From assembly GCA_001460835.1 (NCBI GenBank), contig CYKH01000868.1, positions 2,926 through 53,113 on the forward strand: a stretch of DNA of 50,188 nt, in the 5' to 3' direction. The notes below the pieces were generated by a model that saw only the letters and a list, made by a program, of their open reading frames with translations, did not search any database and was not told the origin of the DNA. Shown in pieces: positions 26,549-35,400 of the stretch. Position numbers and translations under genes: made by a program. The stretch comes from Bodo saltans. Lineage: Eukaryota > Euglenozoa > Kinetoplastea > Eubodonida > Bodonidae. The first letter of the stretch is position 1, and each line of letters starts with the position of its first letter.

Positions 26549-27790
26549 GTACTTCAAATGCGACGCAGACAATTGCACCAAAATCTTGACAACCCGGATC
26601 CAAAAAAGAACTGGGGAGTTAAGGAATGTTTAAGCGCTTCAATACCTCCTCACAACGCTTATTATTCAAACCACTTCGGCATTGTTCAAAAAGCAATTGG
26701 AATTGGAATGGGAATTCCAAACTCCCCTCCAGCTTCTTCAATCGGTCTCTCAATTCCAGAAGCAGACTATTGTCCGCATGATCCAACAAAAGGAAAATAT
26801 TATGTGAGAATGCAACTGCGAAACTTCAAAACCTCCACCAGATGCATCGACGACATGGGAACCGAGTCAGCTGAAATTCCAAGCAAGACAAACTATTTCG
26901 ACATGGAAGTCATCAGAACGGCAAGCTGTCCACCGGATGAATCGATCGATTCTAGCGTATACATTCATGCCTTCTCCAAACGGTATTGTGTCCTTCAAGA
27001 ACAAGCAAGCCAACTTTCCAGTCCTTCTGATCAGATACCCGAGCCATATGACAGTAACCGAGACGAGCAAAATTGGATCGGTAGTTGCAGGAATTTTATC
27101 CATCTACCGAGTGATTGATTCACCATCTTGTTCAAAGCCGGTATCAAAGAATTCTTCGACATTCTTCAAGCACGCAGATTTACCGTAAAACCATCAGACA
27201 AGGGATCCTTAAATTCCTTAAGACGAAATTGCCAACGAGAATACATTGGATTTCTTCTACAACATTTCTTCACAGACATCATCGTCACGTGGCCAGAGAA
27301 CGTGTGGCGAAAGACAGGTCATACCGGCCGTCCGACTACAGCACCATCAGATAGACTTCGACACGACCTTGCAAGGATTACAATTCCGCAATATGCCTTG
27401 CACCTTCAGACCCCTTACAGAAAGAACGTTACCACCTCCACCACCGGGATAAGGAAGGTGATTCTTCACGCAGCTCTTCCGCATTTTATTCTTGCGGCAG
27501 CGATTACTATTGACCTCAGAATCTTTTCTGGGGGCCCGCCGGCTGACCACCGAGGGACTAAAATTATTCGAAAGATGGTAATCCCTCTCAACAAAACAAG
27601 GAAACCCACCAACATTATCAGTTGGCCCCTCTCATCACTGACATCAGCTTCAAGTCTTCAGACCGCAATTGTTCCCCGATCTCGAAAGTACCAAGGACCA
27701 TCAACTTTTTCAACATCAACGTACCACAGCAGCGACCATCATCAAGGCGAATCTTCTATTTCAGCAGACAACAGGCGTTTCCAACTTTGA
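26530..27790 (+). pseudogene. Frameshifted reverse transcriptase (Penelope-like)
   Basis: RT core motifs are recognisable but distributed over two frames: motif A with FKCDADN in frame 3, motifs B and C (GMGIPNSP; RCIDDM) and a YFDMEV block in frame 2, the post-palm block (FPVLLIRYP to RVIDS) in frame 3, and a thumb-like stretch (FKAGIKEFFDILQARRF) again in frame 2 from about 27128. The three catalytic aspartates (motif A D and the DD of motif C) are still encoded. The usual Tyr of YxDD is Cys. Upstream finger motifs 1-3 are not visible. Sequence beyond 27200 stays partly open but I recognise nothing in it. The order of shifts argues for decay (or many base errors) rather than a programmed shift. 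Confidence 0.62.
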
Positions 27791-28504
27791 CTGCGACAAC
27801 GACCAACAAGGCGACCGACCAACAGCAACTTCCAGGCAAGGCATTCTTCAAGCAACGAGCACCCCCGCAGGCCAACCGATGGCCTAGGCCCCCACACCGC
27901 GAAACGTGCTGGTATTCAAAACGTTGGATTTCTTGTGCCCGGCGCCGACGTTTTAGTTTTGTGAAAGTGTATGTGACCAATAGTTAGTGCAACCAAACAT
28001 GTACAACAAACGACAAGCACAAAAAGATGAGAAGCACTTGTTTGACAGATAGCAATATTTCATGAGTTGTTATTTTACTGTGAGTCTTTGCTCGCCCCCC
28101 TTTATTTGATTTTGTATCTCGTGAGAAGAAAGTTGAGTTGGCACCTTGGCAATGATTTAATGTACACAACAGTATGAGCGAGAATTAGGCATTTTGAACT
28201 GAACAGATCGAAGCCTCCGCTGAAAAATCAGTATAACAAAGAAAATCTCACTTGGTTGAGAGTTACCAACGCAGGTGTCAATCCACGATCTTGTTTTTAG
28301 ACAAATTGCATTTGGGATCGTTACAGAGAAGAAATATTTTGAGTGCGCACATTTTCAACAATTCGCCAAAGCCGTATGCTCGACGTACTGTCACAAAAAT
28401 CTTTTTTTTTTTGATGTCAGGTGCAGTGCGAAATGGTGTGTCCAAAAAAATATTTCGAGAGAAAAACCTCTTTTTTTTTTTAAATTCACAAGAAGGCAGT
28501 GGGA
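27791..28504 (+). other. Spacer between retroelement remnant and eIF4E-like gene
   Basis: Short open frames to 27987 may be the decayed 3' end of the element. From about 28000 on I see only AT-rich sequence. Ten T at 28399-28408 and eleven T at 28471-28481, followed by AG at 28491-28492, form the processing signal of the next gene, whose first ATG is 28505. Confidence 0.45.
28468..28492 (+). promoter_or_regulatory. Polypyrimidine tract and AG acceptor before the eIF4E-like gene
   Basis: CTC plus eleven T (28471-28481), then AAATTCACAAG ending at 28492. The long frame opens upstream at a GTG (28499), but ATG 28505 is the first ATG after the acceptor. Confidence 0.6.
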
Positions 28505-30187
28505 ATGACTACAAGGCTTCATGGCCGATTGAGTTGCATCTGGGCTATTTACACTGATAAAGGGCTCGATTTGAGTGCGCAAGCTGGATCAACATCAAAT
28601 GACCTTAGACTCGTTGGAGAGGCAGACTACGGCGAAGTATTTGTAGAAAAATTGCTCTTGCAAGCGAAAGACTTTGCAGGAGGATTGTACGTGTTCCGCA
28701 AGCATATTTCTCCAACGTGGGACTCGCTGTCAACTGGTGGACATTTCAGAGTGGAGCAGTCACTTTTACAGCAGAATGAAGATGAGCAGAAAAACTCGAT
28801 GGTTGATAAATTTGATTTTATTTGTGATGTTGTGGACGAAAAGTTGGCAAGAACCTCAATGATTGCTGGCGTTGGTCTTTGCAGGACTAGCATGCAGTCG
28901 ATGGTGTTGTCATTGTGGTTGATTGGAACCGAAAGCACTGTTGTGGAAAGCTTGAGGTCGGAGGTTTTCAGTCGTGTTGGCTCCACTGGTAAGAAAGCAA
29001 CGATTCGCTTTATCCATCACAACTCTATCAATGAATCAACAATTTCTCGACCTGGCGCGTTGTCAGTGATGCCAATGTTGCTGCACCTTGCGTTCCCTTC
29101 GATTAACATTAATGATCTGCCAGCTGCGGATGATGCGTCCGGCTTGACTCCCCCGGGAGCAAGTTGGCGAAGAGGAGAAGAGGCAAGCCCACCGCTGGGG
29201 GACCAAAGTTTTCAGCACGACACATTGAACACATCATTGAACCGCCACAGCAGCAGTTTAAGCGTTTTTGAGCACCACAAGGCATCATTTGAAAGCGGAG
29301 GGCTCCCAGCACCAACCCCCGTAACTGATTGGGCAAGCAGTTGGACTCCTTCAATGTTTTTTGCAGCTCATCAAAAGAGTTCCACTTCGACAGATACAAC
29401 GGCAACTTCTGGTCGAGAAAAATCTCCGAATGGCACGCCTCCCCCACAGTATGTTGTTCCTCTGGTTCAAGCCCACCCTTCACTCCCCACAGCAACTCAT
29501 GGTGTTGTTTTTCAAGGGCAGTCACTTTCACCTCCCCAAGTTGCTTTGCCACACTCGCATCTTCCACAACCACAAATTCCAGAGTCCGTTGTGATGTCAT
29601 ATTTGCCAGTTGAAGCAAACGTAAGCTTACCCCAACCTCAACAATTTGCGGTGCAACCTTTGCACTACAGTCATTTCAGCAATCCCCCTCCAGTCATCGG
29701 CTTCGGAGCTCAACAGCAAGTTCAATTCTTTCCCCAAACTCAAAACTTCAACACATCGCAAGGGCCGCAGTCGTATTTCAGAAACTCAGCCCCTGCACCA
29801 CCACCATTTCATCAAAACTTTAGTTATTCACCGTTCGTCAGCGCACCCCCACAGTATTCAACAAGTGTGAAACCCGCTTCTTCGCCACCACCAGCAGACT
29901 TGTCGAAACTCCAGCCAGGAGATCCACTACACCCTCCTCACAGAGGATGCCGAGGAGCACCTCAAAGTGAGAGAAAAGCCTTTGTCTTTCGCGGAAAGGT
30001 TTTTCCTCCCTTTCTCAACCGGAAAGAATACAGACTTATCGTACATCACTGCGACGATACAATCCCACCACCACTGGGTCAAGGTGTTGACAGAATTGAT
30101 GCATTTCCAGCCCCACATGGGGTTGTGGATGGTGATATTGAGCTGGAAGTCTATGAACAGTGGTACCTTGCTCAAAAGAAAAAGTAA
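28505..30187 (+). CDS. eIF4E-family cap-binding protein with long Pro/Gln/Ser-rich extension
   Basis: Predicted 560 aa. Residues 5-175 resemble eIF4E: IWAIYTDKG (first strand region), FRKHISPTWDSLSTGGHFRVE (the 'I.P.WED...GGrw' cap loop with W72), ICDVVDEKLARTSMIAGVGLC (helix and strand 'd.v.Gav'), VLSLWLIGT (W138, equivalent to the methyl-sensing W166) and a strand ATIRFIHHN. W13 matches the first strand tryptophan region, but no clear equivalent of the second cap-stacking Trp (human W56) is visible, so cap affinity may be altered. Residues 200-480 are disordered and rich in Pro, Ser, Gln and Phe, unlike the usual 25-kDa eIF4E. The C-terminal 80 residues (ERKAFVFRGKVFPPFLNRKEYR and VDGDIELEVYEQWYLAQKKK) look folded. 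Kinetoplastids have six diverse eIF4Es; which one this is I cannot say. Confidence 0.72.
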   Translation: MTTRLHGRLSCIWAIYTDKGLDLSAQAGSTSNDLRLVGEADYGEVFVEKLLLQAKDFAGGLYVFRKHISPTWDSLSTGGHFRVEQSLLQQNEDEQKNSMVDKFDFICDVVDEKLARTSMIAGVGLCRTSMQSMVLSLWLIGTESTVVESLRSEVFSRVGSTGKKATIRFIHHNSINESTISRPGALSVMPMLLHLAFPSININDLPAADDASGLTPPGASWRRGEEASPPLGDQSFQHDTLNTSLNRHSSSLSVFEHHKASFESGGLPAPTPVTDWASSWTPSMFFAAHQKSSTSTDTTATSGREKSPNGTPPPQYVVPLVQAHPSLPTATHGVVFQGQSLSPPQVALPHSHLPQPQIPESVVMSYLPVEANVSLPQPQQFAVQPLHYSHFSNPPPVIGFGAQQQVQFFPQTQNFNTSQGPQSYFRNSAPAPPPFHQNFSYSPFVSAPPQYSTSVKPASSPPPADLSKLQPGDPLHPPHRGCRGAPQSERKAFVFRGKVFPPFLNRKEYRLIVHHCDDTIPPPLGQGVDRIDAFPAPHGVVDGDIELEVYEQWYLAQKKK

Positions 30188-30316
30188 TTTATTTAGAACC
30201 GCGGAGGGTTTGAACCTATCCGAATTACTCACGTCAAGCTCCTCATTCCTTCTGCACCCCGACTGTTCTCACTTTCAAACTTCATTTCACGTTGTTTGAT
30301 CTAATTCAAGGAGGGA

Positions 30317-31159
30317 ATGACTGAGAATACTCACGAAGTATCGATCGACGTGCGCTCTACGCAGCCACCAGCAATTGCACTCACTGCAATGAATAGCACA
30401 ATAGCAGCCTCAATGGACACTGCTCTTCGTGGAGAAATCAAGCGCCTGCGAGAGGAAGTCTCCGATTTACGACGAGAGGCTTCTCGAGGCGATGCGCTCC
30501 GATCAGAGGTGGCAATGCTCAGATCAGTTACACTTATGCAAGCTGAAGAAAAAGTTCCTTTGAGACTTCGCGAACTGGAGGCTGAAAATCAAAGATTAAA
30601 GCGTGCCAATCGTTCTTTGGAAGAAAAGTTGATCTCCATTGAAGGAGATTCAAAGTATCGAGACTTGTTGAATTCTTGGACTTCGAGCGAGATCGGTTTT
30701 GCGAATCGATCAAACCCCGTGCAAGCCGAGATGGAGCGATCACTGCATCTTGAAGACGAGGTCTTCCCAACATTCACAAATGGATCAATGCTCTCACACC
30801 CTCTGAACGGCAGTGTTGTTGGAAATCGCGTTCTTGTTTTGAAGCCTCAAAGCAACCCGTGCTTAACATGCGGAACTCGCCTTGTCGCAGCAGAAACCGC
30901 ATTTGACACGGAGAAAAAGAAGCTACACACAACAATTAAGTCTCTTGAGCAGCGACTTGCAGCGGCAAACGACGAAATTCGAGCTGTTCAAGCATGGATT
31001 GCCCCACTTGTCACCTCAATACAACAGTACCCCAGGTCGGCCGACCTTCAACCACTCCAACAACTTCACAATTTCGCCTCACCAACTCGAACTACTGCTG
31101 AGGCACAGCACTACGGTCGGCAAATGCTGGGATCCTCTCTCGGGCTTCACTCTCGGTAG
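30317..31159 (+). CDS. Coiled-coil protein, 280 aa
   Basis: I do not recognise the family. Residues 35-108 are a strong coiled coil (LRGEIKRLREEVSDLRREAS, LRELEAENQRLKRANRSLEEKL), followed by a polar linker containing a single CLTCG pair, and a second coiled coil at about 192-228 (AFDTEKKKLHTTIKSLEQRLAAANDEIR). The tail is Ser/Gln/Thr-rich. It could be a cytoskeletal or basal-body adaptor; that is only inference from composition. The spacer to the preceding gene is 129 bases and ATG 30317 is the first in frame. Confidence 0.7.
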   Translation: MTENTHEVSIDVRSTQPPAIALTAMNSTIAASMDTALRGEIKRLREEVSDLRREASRGDALRSEVAMLRSVTLMQAEEKVPLRLRELEAENQRLKRANRSLEEKLISIEGDSKYRDLLNSWTSSEIGFANRSNPVQAEMERSLHLEDEVFPTFTNGSMLSHPLNGSVVGNRVLVLKPQSNPCLTCGTRLVAAETAFDTEKKKLHTTIKSLEQRLAAANDEIRAVQAWIAPLVTSIQQYPRSADLQPLQQLHNFASPTRTTAEAQHYGRQMLGSSLGLHSR

Positions 31160-31234
31160 TTCGGTGTCAACTTGTAAAAGTGTAGAAAACTCGTTCATGA
31201 TGCTTTGTGGGCAATTATTCTTGTTGCGTCGACG

Positions 31235-31260
31235 TTTTTTTTTTTTTTTAACGCCTTTAG
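31235..31260 (+). promoter_or_regulatory. Polypyrimidine tract and AG acceptor before ATG5
   Basis: Fifteen T at 31235-31249, then AACGCCTTTAG ending at 31260. The first ATG is 31282. Confidence 0.6.
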
Positions 31261-31281
31261 GAAGTCCGTGAAGCGTGTTGG

Positions 31282-32349
31282 ATGTCAACAAAATTAGAAC
31301 TTTCGAGAGAAGGAACGTTCGAAAAGTCCGAGCAAATTACCGAGAAGGACATTGATTTTGTGGTTCCTGATCCCCTTCTTGAGCAACAATGGAGCTGTGT
31401 CCCAGTGTTGTGCACCCTATCGGAGAGTGAGTCGCTTGATGGAAGGCCAAAGCGATGCCAATTTATTGTTCCTCGACAATCGTATTTGTTCCACTACACA
31501 TACACACAGACAATTACGTCAGCATTGTGCAATTTTGCTCGAGGAAGTGGTTGCCGTTGGTTTAGTTATCGTTCAATGGTCTTTCCGAAGAGTGAGGTTT
31601 TTTTCCCTCTTCCGATTCAGTATCCCGTTCATGTTCTTTGTGATATGATTGCATCAGAGCGAGCATTTAGTGGCATTCCAGCGTTTCGTGCGCCGCTTCA
31701 ACTACGGCTCCACTTCACAGATCCAAAAAAAGAAGAGTTTGAAGCGATGTGTCGGTCCGTACCGGCAGTTCAGCAAAATTTGTTGCCCAGCTGGGAAATT
31801 TTCCAGCAGCGATATCAAGCAGTTCTTCGCCTTGACAACGCGAGAAGCGGGTACAAGTGGCATCGTCACATATTAAAGCAATCTCTGGTTGCAAGGTTTG
31901 GAACAACGCATGCTCTTCAGATGATTGAGCGTGACTTGCCAAAACATGGAGGAGAGCTGATTCAATCGGTTGTTTTCAATCAATGTAGCTCGTTCTGCAA
32001 GGCGAAATGCTGCATCGAGCAATGCGGAGAGATGAAAACTACGAAGGATGAGCATCACTTGATTATGATTCACCATGGTCTAAATCATACTCAACTTGTG
32101 GTTTGCAAGAACAGCACTCAAAAACTCGGACTTTTCTTGAAGGAGCACATTTCAGCGTTTGCACAACTTGGCCGCGATCAAGTTCACACCAACCTCCCAT
32201 GCAACGTCGTCTTCGTCCAAGGATTAAACCCTTTGCTCTCCACCCCGCTTGATGCTTTGTTTGATTTGTTCACATCGTGCGACCTTGCAGTCCACATCAT
32301 TCTAAAAAGTGAGGTTTCAATTGCACAATACTTGAGAAACGAACATTGA
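31282..32349 (+). CDS. ATG5: Autophagy protein Atg5
   Basis: Predicted 355 aa, near the usual 270-300. Atg5 is conjugated to Atg12 and, with Atg16, acts as the E3-like complex for Atg8 lipidation on phagophores. Features: QQWSCVPVLCTLSESES (opening strand, 'vWnG.IPv.i.L...E'), IVPRQSYLFHY ('vPR.sYL'), a Trp-containing strand RWFSYRSMVFPKSEVFFPLPIQYPVHVLCDMI in pieces at 92-123 ('W.yPiGvLyDll'), LQLRLHF (139-145), the central helical region with WHRHILKQSLVARFG where K199 is the likely Atg12 acceptor, and VVFVQGLNPLLSTPLDALFDLFTS...CDLAVHIIL in the C-terminal ubiquitin-like fold ('viiQGi.ppldtpl.wl....s..DnFlHi'). A cysteine-rich insert (CSSFCKAKCCIEQCG, about 238-252) is unusual. Confidence 0.8.
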   Translation: MSTKLELSREGTFEKSEQITEKDIDFVVPDPLLEQQWSCVPVLCTLSESESLDGRPKRCQFIVPRQSYLFHYTYTQTITSALCNFARGSGCRWFSYRSMVFPKSEVFFPLPIQYPVHVLCDMIASERAFSGIPAFRAPLQLRLHFTDPKKEEFEAMCRSVPAVQQNLLPSWEIFQQRYQAVLRLDNARSGYKWHRHILKQSLVARFGTTHALQMIERDLPKHGGELIQSVVFNQCSSFCKAKCCIEQCGEMKTTKDEHHLIMIHHGLNHTQLVVCKNSTQKLGLFLKEHISAFAQLGRDQVHTNLPCNVVFVQGLNPLLSTPLDALFDLFTSCDLAVHIILKSEVSIAQYLRNEH

Positions 32350-32423
32350 GCTGGTTGCTTTTCTTTTGTTCGCTCGAAACTTGCTGTATGTGGTTATGGG
32401 TGAGTGCAACCCAACAACTGATA

Positions 32424-32450
32424 TTGCTTCCACTTCATTCATTTGTTCAG
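32424..32450 (+). promoter_or_regulatory. Pyrimidine-AG acceptor deciding the start at 32457
   Basis: ATTGCTTCCACTTCATTCAT followed by TTGTTCAG ends at AG 32449-32450. The frame continues upstream only from a TTG at 32346 through an ATG at 32388, both before the acceptor, so ATG 32457 is taken as the start. Confidence 0.55.
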
Positions 32451-32456
32451 GAAGGA

Positions 32457-35400
32457 ATGCTCCCTCATGTTAGAAGACCCATGTCAAGCAATCCGAGGAG
32501 TGATGCCCTTCATTTACTTTTCCTTCAGCGACAAGGGGATGAAGGCGATAAATCTCCACCAGCAACGAGTAGCTCAGCGAAGTTTCAGACTGTTGTCGTC
32601 GCAACTGCTGAAGGGGAACTTGGATGCCCACACTGCTGTGAAATGTTCAAAGATGAAGTGTCATTAAGAAGCCACGTGTTCCGTTGCCGCATGGATCACG
32701 AAATTGATCCGCTCCTTCCGCTAAACATTTTGTATCGACGACACCGAATGCAAGAAGTAGCTCACATTCCAGTTTCCCAGCGACGCACGCAAAGCGCTCG
32801 TGGAAAAGTCGACCGCTACTCTTCAGCCAACACAACAATGGAGCCACGCCTCCCACACGATGACTTAACGAGAATAATGCGGCCCATTGAACGTAGCGCT
32901 GACATCGAGCACAAGCAACTGATTTCTCCACGGTTGTCGAGCAGGGTTGTGCCAACACCACCAATTTTGCCAACGTCCCAAGCATCCCATCGACGACAAG
33001 CTGGAGTCTACGGAGGATCAAACAAAAAAATGACAAACGCTGACAGCTTGGAGCTTTGGCAAAAACCACTTCGTATCCTCCTCGCCAATACGTCAGTGAG
33101 ATCAGGAAACGTTTTTGCAGTGTCAGACAAACTCGTGTCATCGTTGTTGGCGCTCGCTACCCAGCCTCTCGAGGATGACTGTGTTCTTGACCTTTCATCA
33201 TTAGCAGTCATACATCAATGTGATGTGGCATTACTGGTGCGAGTTCTTTCTCCAAGCCGCCGCGCTGAAGCATTACCGATAACCACCCTCAACATTTCAG
33301 GATGTACCTTCGAGCACATGTCTTCGGAAGAAGCGTTGCTGGAGTCGCTTCGATGCCATCCGACGCTACAGAACCTCCTCTCAAACTCCACCACTTGGAA
33401 ACTTCGAGTGCGCTACCAAAGTACCACAACATTTCCTTCGCTGGGGGCAGTACTGCAACGTTGTGCGCTGAATAGTATGCGAGCACGACTTGAGGCAAGT
33501 GAGCGTGAGCTTGAATTGCAAGCATCAGCATTCAAGAGTTGGCAGCGTCAGCATTTACAAGAGCGTCAGCACGTTGACGTATGTGCGCTGGAGGAACGCA
33601 CAGCTCTCGCAAAAGACGAAATCGCAGATCGTAAAGTCATTCAAGAGTTTGCTGCGCGAACAACTCACAATCAAGTACAGTTGGAGAAGAAGCGTCGAAT
33701 AAAGGAGAAAAAAGAAGTCCAGCGGGGTGAAGTGGTGGTGGCAGAAGAAAGAGCTCGCGGTCGAATGGCAGCAGCCTTTTTGTCGCTTCTTCTCAACATT
33801 TATGAGCAATTGGAGAGCGCGGCACGGCGAGAGTTGATCGAAGAACGAGAGCTCTGTCGCCTGCGACTTCGAGTAGAAGATAGAGAAGATGTTTTCAGAG
33901 CGAAGATTCACGAAATCCAGCGTGTCGAGCGTGAAGCTGCTCAAAGACTAGAGGTTGAAAGTCACCTTGAAGTCAGGCTGGTTCAAGTTATGGCGGAAAG
34001 TGCTGAAGAGCTAGAACAGATCGGAAAGCAGAAGGCAAGGCACAAGGCCTACACACAATGGAGACGAAGGCAAAAAGAAGAACTTGACCACATGATTCGT
34101 CAAGAACGGCTTGCAAGAGATACAATAAGGGGCGAGGAAGATGGTTATTTCGTTAGTGGGCGTGAAAAGCTGTCTCGCACAATTGAGAGCATCCAAATTC
34201 GCTACGCTAATCAACGCGAATATGTAGAGACGTCCGAAAATAACGTACGATCCATCGTTGAGAAGAGTATGATCTCGTGGATGCAATTGTCGCTTCATTT
34301 TTTCGAATCGGAAACACGCCTGATACTTTCCTGGCAGAACTCGGTTGCAAAAGAAAACTCGCGAGTAGAGTGCCTGACGACTCTGCCCACTTTAGAGCTT
34401 GTTGAGGGTGCTCCACAGCCATTGACGCTCTTTGGTGCAGCAACACCTGGCCACGACGCACCTCATCCAATTCCCGTCTTTCCTTCATCAGTCAAGTTGC
34501 AACTCTCGATGGGGCCAGAATGGCAACAACGCTTTCATGACATCACCCAGCGATGCAAACGGGCTTCGCAGGATGAAATGAGTGCATTTTCTGAGCATAT
34601 GCAGGGGCTGAATCGATTTTGTCGGCTGTTTCGTGACAGCTATGCTATTGCATTTGAGACACCACTTGAGGAGCTACGAAATTCATACATGCAACCCTTA
34701 ACACGCATGCAGCAAATCATGAGTGGCGCCTCAAGCACCACAGCACCGCGCGCATCAGTGAGCCCCCCGTTCGGCAGCTGGACACCTCCCAACGAAGACT
34801 TGTCAGTTTCAATACGTCGAGACAAATCAAAGCGAAAACTCTCTGTTGCACCACTCCCAATCGAGCCTGTTTCTGATCCTGTGTTTCTGGAGCTGTCACA
34901 AAAGGCACTGCGGTGGCGAGGAGCATGGCATGACCGATTTTCACCACATCACGTGAAAAATGAGAAAGAATCGATTCGCCATGCGTTTGTTGAGTTCACG
35001 ATAGAGGATAGCGTCACTTCGCCAGCCTCTCCAACTAAAGCTCAACGATCGGAGGATGATTTGAGTTCGACGCACCGGCTACAGACTAAAACAAGCCGCT
35101 CATACTATGCTGATGAGGTTTTAATTGTTCCAGCTGAACAATCGGCTTCCCAAGTTGACGTTGATCAAAGCAGTCCAACGACGTCTCCGCATGCAAACAC
35201 ATCACTCAATGACTTCGACACAGCTACCGGGCGCTCTGAGAGTGTCACAAGCGCCAGCCCTATCATGCCGTCGGGCGCAAGGAACACTTTACGTGTTGAC
35301 ATCCGCCTTCCAAGTGAAGATGCCGACCTTGACTCTTCACTGTCCTCTGATCCTCGCACACCTTCATCGAATTCAAAAGCGCGAGGCAAAGAAGCCCACT

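Larger units (their letters stand above)
25928..27790 (+). mobile_element. Decayed Penelope-like retroelement, GIY-YIG upstream of RT
   Basis: One strand carries, in order, a GIY-YIG nuclease frame (25928-26548) and reverse-transcriptase blocks in shifting frames: motif A FKCDADNCTKI (26553-26585), motif B GIGMGIPNSPPASSIGLSIPE (26699-26761), motif C CIDD (26843-26854), a YFD block (26894-26902), and the KNKQANFPVLLIRYPSH...GSVVAGILSIYRVI block (26997-27116). This last pair ('Y-L-D', then 'yDKr.dFpf..i.yPh..S') is typical of Penelope-like element RTs, which pair with GIY-YIG nucleases. Canonical elements have the nuclease at the C-terminus; here it is upstream. Ends are not defined and I saw no terminal repeats or poly(A). 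RT decay through at least two to three frameshifts implies an inactive copy. Surrounding sequence is AT-rich and gene-free. Confidence 0.68.

Noticed and set aside
26937-27188. Independent 83-codon ORF
   Set aside because: Its sequence is the continuation of the RT after a frameshift, not a separate gene.
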